This document shows positions 34,830 to 46,164 of a stretch of 64,000 nucleotides of DNA, piece after piece (position 1 is the stretch's first letter; every line of letters starts with the position of its first letter). A program made the position numbers and the translations under genes. The notes beneath the pieces were generated by a model that was given only the letters and a program-made list of their open reading frames with translations, was not told the DNA's origin and did no database searches. This DNA is from Pratylenchus scribneri (lineage: Eukaryota > Nematoda > Chromadorea > Rhabditida > Pratylenchidae): positions 186,001 to 250,000 of the forward strand of contig JAQSEB010000178.1 of NCBI GenBank assembly GCA_030063045.1, given 5' to 3'.

Positions 34830-35170
34830 ACATCGAGCAGGCATTCATTCAATCCCTCATTGGCACATCAATAATTGGAATTTGGAGATGGAGAATTGCC
34901 AAAAAGTGAGGAAAGAAAGAATGCTGGTAAATGGATCAACCGCCGTAAAAGAAATATTCATTGCGTCAATTACTAATAAAATAAATAGTGGGAGAGAGGG
35001 ATGAGGGAAAATTGCGCAAAAAGGAGGAAGGAAAGAAATGGCAATTTGAATGAATTCATCCATGATTATTCAATGTACGAGTGATTTCCGCCCTCCACAT
35101 AAAATCTCCTCTCCATTCAAATCTCCGAAAAATTCAAGTGCTTTATCCTATTTATCAAGCTCAATAGAGA
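34830..35170 (+). promoter_or_regulatory. Conserved upstream block of SM4
   Basis: This is a diverged version of the SM2/SM3 block: gcattcattcaatccctcat, ggatcaaccgccgt, gggatgagggaaaattgcgc, aatgaattcatcc and gtacgagtgatttcc. It lies about 330-670 bp before the SM4 ATG. An acceptor-like TTTTCAG ends at 35494, eight bases before the ATG. Confidence 0.5.
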
Positions 35171-35502
35171 AAATTTAAAAAATTGAATTCCGTGGTCTAA
35201 ATTACCTATACATATATGGGTTAAAAATCTCTACAAAATATTTTGAATAAAAATTACACACACCGAAAAATTTTATTTTTAATTCCATTTTCCATTCTTA
35301 AAAAAGATTTTATTGAAACAACTTTAATAAAAATGTTTTTGATATTTTATCAAATTAATGCCTAATAAAATGCAATGCTTTATAAATTTATTCTATAGTT
35401 TATCAACATCGATTTCTGACTGTTTAATGCCCAATTATCTCTTAACAGAAATATTATTATTTTTTATTATTACTTTATTAAATTATATTTTCAGTTTTAA
35501 AT

Positions 35503-38076
35503 ATGAAAAGACTTCTATTCATTTTATTAATCTGTACAAATATTTTGGAATCATTTTCTGCTGGAGATGATGAGTTTGGTTCATCACAAAGTAGCCAAGG
35601 CAAAAGAAAACGGGACGATGTTAATTCTGAACAAAGTGCATCGAATTCAAATGAAGACCCCCTAGTAGAAAATCCATCAGCTCATTTGTTCCAAGAAAGC
35701 ATGCTAATGCCACTGGCAGACTCATCAGCACATATTGTCTCTAAAAATTTAGAAATTTTTAATAATGCGAATAAAAAATTTTCTACAATGTTTGGAAATA
35801 TTGGTGAAGCCGGAGAAAAAGAGGTCGGCTCATCACAAGTTAGCCAAGTCAAAAGAAAACGGGACGATGATAATTCTGAACAAAATTTACCGAATTCAAA
35901 AGAAAAACCACTAATAATAGAAAATCCATCGGCTCACTTCTTTCAAGAAAGCATGCTTATGCCAATGGCAGACTCAAATGATAAAAGTGTTTCACATTCA
36001 TCGCCGATACAAATACAACAACAAATAATGCACCAAAATCTGAGAGAAAATTCTGCTGCTGTAATTAATAATTTGATTGGTGCAGAGGATAAAGGAAAAA
36101 AGCCAATACTATCAACAAATCGACATAGTAAAATAATTAAAATTATTAATTTTTGTAATGAAATGAAATTTTAGGTGAATACGAGAGAGAAAGTCGAGTG
36201 AAAATGAACGAAAAATTGAAGGCTCTTAATCGTATAATAAAGGAAAATTGTGAAGAATTTTATAAAGAGAAAGAGTAAGTAATAAATATAATATGTTGGT
36301 AATGGTACAGCAAAATTTCTTGGACTAATTAAATTTAATTTTTGATTTTCAATTTAATATTATATTATTACTCACAATTTTTATTCAATTTTTTTTAGCA
36401 AATTATCGGAGACAAAAACATTTAAAGCAGTGCGCGAATGCATTATCAAAATGGAAAAATATTTGGTCGGGTTAATGAGGTAAATATTTAAAATTTAAAA
36501 TTAATATATTATAAAAAATTTATTTATAAAATATATTTTCTCATTTTTATTTTATAAAATTTAGTGAAACAATAATTAATCAAAAACATGAACAATTTGG
36601 TTTACTTCAACAAATTCGAGCAAATTGTATTGCAAATGAAGAAGGTAATTTAAATTAAAAAAAATTAACTTTCTAAACTACAAAATTTATAAAAATATTA
36701 TTACTTTATATAAAGAAAATTTAAATTTTAATGATCGAATAACTCCCTGATCAGAGAAGTATCTGGAAAAGAAAATAATATAAATTTAATATTATTATGA
36801 TGGTTCATATTTTATTTAGATTCACAAACTATATAGCGGCGCTATGTCTTTTCCTGAATAGTGCAAATGTGGATGTTTTCTATTTATAATAAATCAGAAA
36901 CCGGTTTTAAGCCCTACATTATATCATATTATAGATCTAATCGAGATGCATCGAATGGTATATAATTTATCATGGCTTGGGCTAAAATTAAGGAATTTAA
37001 AACTAGAGAATAGAAAAATGGTTTGAACAGTTTATTACCCTCTAATTTTGACTTAACCATGACAAATTATATACCAATCCTCTTGATAAGATCTACAAAA
37101 TGGTATGAGGTTTGTAGGGTCTAAAACCGGTTTCTGATTTATTATAAGTCGAAAAAACGCCCACATTTGCACTATTAAGGAAACGTCCACATTTGCTCGG
37201 CCCCTTTTCTATTCAGGAACCGTCCCCGTAAGCTATATAGCTATGTACAAATTTTAATTTTTTTTTTGGTTTAGTCAAAATTCTCGACAAATTTAAATAT
37301 AAATTTTGAGAGTCTAGAAAAATCAATGTAATGTAATAATTTTTTAAAGAAATTATTTGCCCTTTTTTCACAACATTCACTATTTTTTAAGCTTCACGAT
37401 TTCAATCAATAAAATGGGAAGCATTATTCGATTACGAACAAGGAGGTTCCGGAAAAGTGAAAAAAGATCTACCGATCACAAATAAATTAATACATAGAAG
37501 GAAACGAAGAAAAATTATACAAAATGAATTTAAACAAATTGTGGCAACACTACCAAAATTTTTGTTAAAGTAATTTTTATGCATAAAAATTTTTAATATT
37601 CTATAGAAAATTTCACTTATTCGGAAATCAATATAGGCTAAAATGGGCTTTTTTTCATTTTTGAACCATAATTTTATGGAAAATTATATTTAATAAATAT
37701 AATTTAATTAATATCAAAATATAAAAGAAGTTAACCAAAAACCAAAAGATATATATATTTTTTTAAAAATAAGCCAATTCGCAGAAATCGGTAAGAAAAA
37801 TTCGAATAATCTCTTATTTAATCCACGAAAATTTTTTTTCTAAAAAAATACAATTGAAAAACATTTCTAAAAATTATACAGTTAAAAAAAATTTCATATA
37901 GTGAAATGGAGCTTACGAAGGCGGCGGTGATGATCAAAGCTCACAAATATTTGGAAATTTTGACATCATTTAAAAATTATGCACATGCAGAAATTATAAA
38001 TAGTTCTAAGGCAAAATTTTCTACAATTATTGAAAATATTGGTGAAGAAACACAACATCATCCACATCGCCAATGA
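35503..38076 (+). CDS. SM4: secreted protein with duplicated basic unit and helical module, 412 aa
   Basis: Exons 35503-36127, 36175-36274, 36399-36479, 36565-36644, 37392-37569 and 37902-38076; the frame closes. Signal peptide: MKRLLFILLICTNILESFSA. Exon 1 contains the mature N-terminal unit twice (about residues 21-75 and 105-160): each copy has GSSQ.SQ, KRKRDD, NSEQ, ENPSAH.FQESMLMP and AD. The linker between them (KKFSTMFGNIGE) resembles the protein's own C-terminus (AKFSTIIENIGEE), which suggests an ancient fusion of two gene copies. Exons 2-6 form the helical module shared with SM5-SM7: RECIIKMEKYLVGLM, HEQFGLLQQIRAN, LPKFLL and KYLEIL. A dense RRKRRK cluster lies in exon 5. Unlike SM5-SM7 it lacks the Gln/His-rich exons. 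The domain is unrecognised. KRKRDD and RRKRRK are plausible nuclear-localisation signals. Confidence 0.85.
36837..37232. mobile_element. MITE in SM4 intron 4, 8-bp target duplication
   Basis: The element starts cggcgctatgtc and is flanked by identical ctatatag (36829-36836 and 37233-37240). The two halves are long imperfect inverted repeats (gtgcaaatgtgg, ataataaatcagaaaccgg and tagatct words mirrored). It is a sister copy of 42791-43193. No ORF. Confidence 0.85.
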
Positions 38077-39845
38077 TGTTTTATATTTGGACATATATAT
38101 TTATGGCGAATCGATGATGTCGAACGAAACGTGGATAAAATTTTCCATAATTGCTTTCCTTTTTCTCTTTTTGTCATATTTCATCATTTCGGATATAATT
38201 TTATACATTTAAAAATTATACTATTTGATTGAGAATGAATTTATATTTTAAAATTATACTTTTTCGATAATTTCTTTCCCTTTTTAATTATTCTTTTTTA
38301 ATTTTTTCTTAATTTTTCGATTATAAAATGTTTACTATAGGGTGGCCAGAAAATCTGTTACACCTATTTTTTTATCATAGTTTTCTAACAGATAAAGATA
38401 TTATGAAAAATATCATCAAAATGTTGGAAAAAAATAGGGAAAAATATAAAAAATTAACATCCGTTCTATCCACTCTCGGCTTATATTGCCAAAGGTAAAA
38501 ATACTTGAGGAAATTTTCACTTAAGGGCCACAACTCCTCACGAAAAACTTTGTCCCCTTCTTGAAGAAGAAATTTTTTCGAAATTCAAAACATTTCTAAG
38601 TTTTAGTCATGACCTTGATCTAAAAATATCAGAAAAGAAAAATACATAGATTTCAGATTGTAATTTGTAAGAAACGAGAGATAATTAGCATTTTACACAC
38701 TGGAATAATTTAAATGCATGGTGGCTGGTGGGCAATATTCGTTTTCAGCTGATTGCGCAATTTTCGAGGGCGGAATTTTTGGTGAGGCATGATACCATCA
38801 TAAATGTATGCGAGCAACAAAGGCTGGGAATGGATGGATTTTATTGAGGGATTGATGGAAGGCCTGACAAAGACAATAACATTGAGAGAAAGGGGTGTTA
38901 TTTGGGTGACCATGGATATATTTGGGTTTGAATTGGATGAAAGCCAGTGAAGCGAGGATGGGCCTATTTGGCCAGAGACGAAGTCCGATGAAGCGAGGAT
39001 GGACTATTTGGCCAGAAATGAAGGTCGAAGGAGGGAAGATGGACAGATTTGGCCACAATGAAAGTCGGAGGATCGACAATGGATCTATTTGGTTAGAGAT
39101 GAAGGCTGTAGAGATGGAGATGGAATAAATCAATATAGGGCAAAAATGGAAAAAATCAATATTGTGTAGAGAAGGAATAAATCAATATATCCATTTCTAT
39201 GGGTAGATTCGATGAGCCTCGCAGTGCTATGATTTTTGGGGTGCTTTTTCTCAGATAAGATCCACTTATTTTCTCTATAATTCCGCGGTTCATTCCTTCG
39301 TTCCCATTTCATTAATGTCAAGTCATAAGCTCACATAATTTTTTCTCATCTAATATGATTTTTAAATGGCCTTGTTTGGTTTTTTACATCATTTTGCTGC
39401 CTGAAAAAGGATATCAAAATTAGATATGTAGCTTTTTCCAGCAGATGTTTTTAATTAATTTCCCAAAAATGTTGTACATCCATCTTTGATCTTATTAATC
39501 AGCCTGAGGTCTTACATATTTAAAAATTTATTTGCACATTAATTTAATTGGAGCCTAATAGAGGAAAGGATTACTTAAACATATGGGACAAACATAATTT
39601 ATCATTAGTAGGACTTATAAGTCGAAACATTTCAAATATTTTGAAAGAATCTATGTTTTCAATTTATATGTTCTAATATGTACATTGACTGAAAAATGAA
39701 AATACAATAGGAAAGGCTTTATTTAGGACTAAAAGGAGTAAGGAGTAAGGCCTGGATTATCGCCATCCTTAATTTGGAATTAAACCGAAACTACCATAAT
39801 ATATTTCATTTAATATTTTTTACATTCTATTTTTCAGCTTTAAAT
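38077..39845. other. Spacer between SM4 and SM5
   Basis: At 38338-38375 the sequence gggtggccagaaaatctgtt looks like the end of a Tc1/mariner-type element, but no partner end or intact transposase is found. 38460-38620 contains a minus-strand frame with EGDKVFREELWPLSENFPQ that could be its decayed C-terminus. 38930-39130 is minisatellite (separate entry). The remainder is AT-rich without supported features. Confidence 0.4.
38935..39130. repeat. 41-bp minisatellite, SM5 upstream copy (about 4-5 units)
   Basis: Diverged units contain gcgaggatggrcctatttgg and ccagagatgaaggyc. The array ends in the same unique words (ggagatggaataaatcaat, then ccatttctatgggtagattc) as the arrays at 44990-45310 and 50495-51010. 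Confidence 0.8.
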
Positions 39846-42800
39846 ATGAAAATCCTTTTAAAGAAATTCCTTTTAATTTTATTCATCTGTTCAAAAATAT
39901 TGGAAGTATTTTCTGTGAGAGAAGATAAGACTGATTCATCGCAAGAAGTGCAAAGCAAATTTAAAATACATGGTGATTATTCCGCAGACTCTCCAGCACA
40001 GTTTATACAAAATCCATCTGTTGATTGGCTTCAAGATCAACCAGGTATTTTTAAGCAAGTGGCACAATCAACGGATGAAAATATTCAACATCCATCAACC
40101 ATCCATCAGCAGCAAATGATACACCAAATTCCTTCAATGCAAGGGCCAATAATGGTAGAGAAAGGTGAAGTTATTTATGATATATTAAAACAAAAAAAAT
40201 TAAAATTTTAACGCTTTTAATAAAGTTCTGAGAACCCTGTGAAAACCTGTAAATTCCAACTTTCACGATAATTGGACTAATTTTTATATTTGAACCAGTT
40301 TATTACCAGCCATTGTGCGGATTAAAAAACAAATGCCATTTTTTGACTCTACATAATCGAAAACACTTATATATTCAAATTTTCATGTCCCAACTTCCAC
40401 ATCTAATTTCACAAAAATTACTAATGAAAAATTATAAAATTAAGGAAAAAAAGAAGCAAATGTTGACAAAGGGAAAGGGCCAGCCACTGCTGGTGATGAT
40501 CAATTAAAGTTCAGAGATGAAGATGCAATAAACAAATGTAAATAACATTTTTTTTAAAATCATAATTAAAATTTTTAGTGATTCAATTTGAATCATCTTA
40601 TCCGCACGTTCAAAATATGTCAAGCCAGAATCAAATGACGCCATATCAAATTCGACAACTAATTCGACATACACCTGCTGAGGGCTCATCAATGCCAGAT
40701 TTGGGCATTGGCCTTTCTGATGAACAATGGCAAAAATCACAATCCGATTTACTTCATCACTATTATCAACAAAAGCATTTCAATCAACCCATTCATCATA
40801 TTGGTTTTGATGGCACATCCCATAATGATAATCCAAATCCGAGTCAATCTTCATCACATCAACCAACATTTCATTCAATTCCACAATTTTCTGGCATAAA
40901 AGAAAAAGAACAACATCAACAGCAGTTATGGCAATGGCATCCGGGTGAGGAATATTTTTTCATTTTATAATGTATTAAATAAAGTGCAAGGACAACAAAT
41001 TAACTTTCAAATTCCACAATTAATGCAACCTCATGGAATGCAAAGTAACTACCCACTAATTCATCATATTCAACAATCAATGGTTCCTCAAGGATTGCCA
41101 AATAGTTTCGCATTAATTCATCATCTTCCGCACTTTGTATTCATTTAAATTTATAATTCGCTGTCTCTTTAACCACAGAAAACTAATAAAAATTTATTTC
41201 AAAAGATGTAGAATCGAACTAAGACTAACTTCTCATAATTTGTCAAATTTTATTATTAAAAATAAATAAATTTAGCAATCAGTGTATACTCTAGCCGGAA
41301 AAAATGTTGGTCCATTGCACTCAAAAAAATTACATAGTAACAAATAAAATTTAAAATTTTTTGAAATGTAAACAAATTTAGCTGGGAAGGAGCAAATAAG
41401 ACGAGATGGAAAAATGGAATTAATAGAGGAACTTAAAAAGAAAATAACAGCCAATTGTGAAGAAGAAACGGGAGGGTAATATTTTAAAATTTATTCATTT
41501 TCAATAAAAATATACAAAAATTAAATTTCATTTTGATTTCCAATTTAATATAATATGTAAATTTATTTCAATTTGTAACAAATTTTTAACATATCAAACT
41601 TTTTTAGCTCAAAGTTAACGGAACTGACAACATTTATAGCAGCGCGCAAATGCATAATCAAAAAGGAAAGAGAATTGGTCGATTTGATGAGGTGCTGAAA
41701 ATAATTTTTAAATTTCTTTTGTGCCAAATAAAATTTTTGTGAAATTAATTTTAAATTATAATTACTAGAAAAAATACAACAAATATATTCTTATATTATT
41801 TAGTGTAGTAAAAATGCATCCGCCATTAATTGATTTATTTGAACATATTGGAGAAAATCATGAAGAAAATCAAAAGGGTAATTTTATTTTACTCTATTAT
41901 TTATTATAATCATAATATTATCAACAAAAAAAACACTTTTCTAATATTAAATATTGAATTAAATTTATCTAACAAATTTTCACTTTTTAAAATCAGTAAT
42001 TTTAAGGCATAGGTATAATTTGACCATAAAGAAATGTTATGGTTTTTTTAGGATTGTTAGATATAGGCAAAGATTAAAGATGGGATCAAATTTAATTTAA
42101 AATGGGATAATATTTTTCTTATAGCATTAAAAATGATAATTTATTTTACGGGTAAAATTTTCATACTAAATAAAAATATTACTGTAAATGTTCTTTTAAT
42201 CCCTACTCTAATAATTCATTACAAAAATATTGTTTCTCTAAAGGCCCATAAAATCCAGAATTAATTTGTTTAAAAATATCAATAAATAAAAGAATTAGAT
42301 TAATTTTTCAAATTTATGATTGGAAAATAATTCCCTTGGAGTCTAAAATAGTATTTAAGGTATCTTGAATTTTTAATGCGAAAATTTTTAATATTTTAAG
42401 AATTAAAATATCCAAATCCGTTGGGATTGAAATTTGATCGTGAGGTAGAAAAGTTCGAAAAGGGTAAATTGCCAATTATAGAAGAAGATTTGGTAAAAGA
42501 AAGAAATTTAAAAAGGGATCGGAAAAGAAGAAAAGAAGAAACAAAAGCATTAAGCGAACTTCTCTCAACAACACCAACATTTTTACTAAGGTACTAAATT
42601 ATTTTATTATATAAAATTTAATTTAACATTGAATGCAGAAAACAAATTCGGCAAAGTAAAATAGAAGATTCAATATAACCCAGCAAGAGGAATTATTAGA
42701 ATTAATTGTGTGTGGCTTACTTTAGTAAATTAGTATACAGCGAAATATCCACTATTTTCATTTTTCCATTTATGATTAACAATTGGGCAACGGTGCTATG

Positions 42801-44142
42801 TCGATTCCTCAATAGTGCAAATGTGAGTGTTTTCGACTTATAATTAATCAGAAACGGGTTTTTGATCCAACAAATTTTATACCATTTTGTAGATCTCATC
42901 AAGACGCATCTATTAGTATATAATTTATCAGTGTTTGGGCTAAAATTAAAGAATTTAAAACCAAAGACTGGAAAAAAGATTTGAACGGTTTATTATCCTC
43001 AAATTTTGACTAAACAATGACAAATTATATACCCATCGATGCGTCTTGATGAGATCTATAAAATGGTATAAGGTTTGTAGGTTCTAAAACCGGTTTATGA
43101 TTAATTATAAGTCGAAAACACTCACATTTGAACTATTGAGGAATCGCCCACATTTGCACGGCCTTTTGTCTATTGAGAAATTGACCCCGTACGTTGGGCA
43201 ACAAATATACATTATAGTTATAGGTACTGTGAGAATATGGAAACAAGGGCAAATCAAATAGCTCTTTAAGCTATGTTTATACAATACTAACCGACGTGTC
43301 GGCTCACTAGGAGTAGGATAAGAAATTTTGTAATCGTCCAAAAAAATTTTTTACAAAAAATAAAGGAAACTTTTCAGCTTAGAATAGTATTTCAATTTTT
43401 TTAACATATTATAAAAATTTTATTTGAAATAATCCGATGTGGATCGAGGATTGAGCCGATGTGCCGACGATTTTTAATTGATTTCAAATTGAATCATCAG
43501 CTCACCTCCTGCTTGTTTATTTTAAATAAAATTTTAAAAAATTTTTAAAATTATATATTATAAACTGAAAAACCTCCTCTATTTTTTTGTAAAAAATTTA
43601 TTTCTATAAAATTTTTTAAAGGTAATAAAAAATCCAACTCCTCATGTTCTAGTGAGCCGACATTGCTCGTTTAGCTTTAGCATAGCTTTATTCCATATAT
43701 AATAAAAGAAAGAATTTTCCGCTTTACACAATTCCAAATTCCGTTTGGTGCCAAATTATTTATTAAGAAAAAAACATCCATCAAGATATGTTCTTTTATA
43801 ACGCACTGAGTGAATGAAATGAGATTAGTGAAGAAAAATTAATGGATTTGGTAATGATACTAAAGTTATGACCAAAAGAGTGGAAAATATGACAAAAATA
43901 TTGTGTAGCCCCCAATTATGCACTTCGACAAATTCAAATCTTATTTGATTTATTTCTGCATTCATTTATTATTTATTAATGAATTAAAAAGATTATATTA
44001 AAAATTTAATTAATTTAGATTAATTGAATTTACAAAGAATGAAGCAATTTTCATTGCTCTTAAATATTTGGAAATTTTGGAAAAATTTAAAAACGGTCCT
44101 CTTGACGACAAATTGGCTTCATACTTTTCTACAATATTTTAA
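39846..44142 (+). CDS. SM5: secreted Gln/His-rich protein with helical module, 496 aa
   Basis: Exons 39846-40164, 40484-40537, 40579-40944, 40985-41136, 41276-41309, 41382-41475, 41608-41691, 41804-41877, 42401-42590 and 44019-44142; the frame closes. Signal peptide: MKILLKKFLLILFICSKILE. Exons 3-4 encode Gln/His/Pro-rich sequence with recurring LIHH and SMPDLGIG-type turns. Exons 6-10 are the module shared with SM4, SM6 and SM7: RKCIIKKERELVDLM, LFEHIGENHE, KYPNPLGLKF, a basic RDRKRRKEE, TPTFLL, KYLEILE and YFSTIF before stop. The intron after exon 1 also contains an alternative in-phase exon (40299-40507). That exon has a degenerate zinc-finger-like CGLKNKCHFLTLHNRKH and its own stop, so a short zinc-finger isoform is possible. 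The last intron carries a MITE. Function is unknown; a secreted effector candidate by inference. Confidence 0.85.
42791..43193. mobile_element. MITE in SM5 last intron, 8-bp target duplication
   Basis: Flanked by identical ttgggcaa (42783-42790 and 43194-43201). It starts cggtgctatgtcgattcc and is an imperfect palindrome, closely similar to 36837-37232. No ORF. Confidence 0.85.
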
Positions 44143-44448
44143 AATCTTGAAGAGTGAAGAAAGAAAAATCTTTTCAAAATCTGTAGAATAGCGCTGATAA
44201 AGTAAAACACGATTGAATTTTAATTATTTATCTTTAAAATTAAACATTTTCATTTTTCTGCTATTCTCATTTTTATTTGTTTTAAATTTCGGATATAAAA
44301 TTTTATATTTTAATTAAATTTTCTTAGCACAAATTCCTCAATCTGATTTTCAATTATCAAATTACTATGTTAAAATATAATTCAACTACTAGCCGATTTC
44401 TTCTCTATTAAAAGGAGAAGATGAGACTACGAAAAAAAAAACTGGGAA
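44143..44448. other. SM5 3' flank
   Basis: AT-rich flank after the SM5 stop. No supported feature apart from AT-rich polyadenylation-type words. Confidence 0.3.
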
Positions 44449-44868
44449 CAGAAATGAGTGCAATTGCGTTGCGTTCGGCTGTTGCGTTTGGCGTAAAAAT
44501 AACGCAAAAATTGAGTGAAAACTGAAAATTTTTTAAAAAAAATTTCAAAAAATTGATTTTTTTTAGTAAAATTTGTTTGCCGTGATGGTATTTTTGGCTA
44601 AAATTTTTCCCTATCGAGTCATTTCTAGTTTTATTTATTTTCCATGGCGCATGGTCCCTTCAAATTTTTCCTGATGAGACCATTTTTAGCTAATTGTTCT
44701 TCCTTACAATTGAAAAAAGAAAATTTTAATTTTCAAAAAATTATTTTGTCCATTGCATTTTGCGTTAATTTTTGGCTATTTCGTTGCGTTTTCCATTTTG
44801 CGTAAAAATTTTTTGAACGCATTTTGTTTTGTGTTCGAACCGCTTTTGCCGTTGCGCTCATCCCTCTG
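44449..44868. mobile_element. Short hAT-like non-autonomous element
   Basis: The ends cagaaatgagtgcaat and, inverted, cagagggatgagcgcaac are similar. The flanks are actgggaa (44441-44448) and tctgggaa (44869-44876), an 8-bp duplication with one mismatch. The inside is rich in ttgcgttgcg words near both ends and AT-rich in the middle. 420 bp. Confidence 0.7.
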
Positions 44869-44989
44869 TCTGGGAATGGCTAAATATTATTGAGAGAAGG
44901 GCCAAAAGGCCATAATATTGAAGGAGAGGAGGAGGGTTTGGATGAACATGGGTATAGGTAAGTATAAGTAAGTATAAGTATACTTGGGT

Positions 44990-45310
44990 TGGCATTTGGG
45001 ATGATGTGAAGGCCGTTGGATTGAGAATGGTCTATTGGCCAGAGGATCGAGGCCTATTTGGCCAGAGGTGAAGGCCAGGGGATCGAGGATGGGCATATTT
45101 GGCCAGAGGTGAAGGCCAGAGGATCGAGGATGGGCCTATTTGGCCAGAGATGAAGGTCAGGGGATCGAGGATGGGCCTATTTGGCCAGAGATGAAGGCCA
45201 GGGGATCGAGGATGGGCCTATTTGGCCAGAGGTGAAGGCCAGAGGATCGAGGATGGGCATATTTGGCCAGAGGTGAAAGCCAGACAGAGGATCGAGGTGG
45301 GACTCTTTGG
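44990..45310. repeat. 41-bp minisatellite, SM6 upstream copy (about 7 units)
   Basis: Units ggatcgaggatgggcctatt plus tggccagaggtgaaggccaga repeat every 41 bp. Reading frames through it (for example 45177-45545 -) have a 41-residue super-period and are by-products. The unique sequence after it matches the other two arrays. Confidence 0.88.
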
Positions 45311-46164
45311 ATGGGGGATGAAGGCAGCAAGAACTAGGGATGTAGAGTAGATATAATAAATCAATATAAGGCAGAGCTGGACAAAACACAAAATCAATAT
45401 ATTCATTTTTGTGTGTAGATTCGATGGGCTTCGAAATACTATGGCTTATTAAGCAGCTTTTGTTCCCAAATCCGATTCCCTTAAATTTCTCTCCAATTCC
45501 GCGGTTCATTTCGCTTGATCCCAAATCCCATTTCATTGATATCAAATTATAAGTTCAAGTTTCTGTAATTTTTACCTAATGAGATATTAACTGTTGGGGA
45601 TTTATTGAATGGTTTAATTTAATTAATGAATGTTTGTGTTTTTTATGACATTTGAAATGTATTAAGGAAAAATAATATCAAAATTATACGTGTTATTAGT
45701 TATTACTTGTTTATTGATATTTTTTAAATTAATGTCCCAAAAATGTCCATCATTCTTTGATTTTAATTATCTTAAGGGCTAATCTTAAAAATATATTTAA
45801 AATTAATTTTTTTGGTCTAATGAGATTTGACCGAAAATAAGGGAAAGGGATGAGGGGGGGGCAATATCTCTGCTCTTAAGCAAATTTTAAACCATATTAG
45901 AAATCACATCAAACATCATATATAGATTTTTTCATGATTAGGACTTATTAATTTAAAGTTCAACAATTATCGGAATTTCTGTATTTCAATGAGGATGTTT
46001 TAATAAGATTCTCTTTAACCGAATATAGGAAAGACATTATTAAGGACTAGTTTATCCCTATTGTTCCAGGTCAACTGCCAAAATTTGGGATTAAGCCGAA
46101 AGTCTCAAAATTTTATAACTTTTTAATATTGTATTTTTTACATTATATTTTATCAGATTTAAAA
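45311..46164. other. SM6 upstream region
   Basis: Unique AT-rich DNA homologous in part to the regions before SM5 and SM7 (aattccgcggttcatt, cccatttcatt). Acceptor-like TTTTATCAG ends at 46156, eight bases before the ATG. No other feature. Confidence 0.4.

Noticed and set aside
38338..38700. Complete mariner element
   Set aside because: Only one end-like sequence and a weak coding remnant are visible; no matching second end was found.
44887..45545. Open frames with PLAFTSGQIG-like repeats on the minus strand
   Set aside because: Translations of the 41-bp minisatellite. The same happens at 38798-39133. No start context or splice partners.
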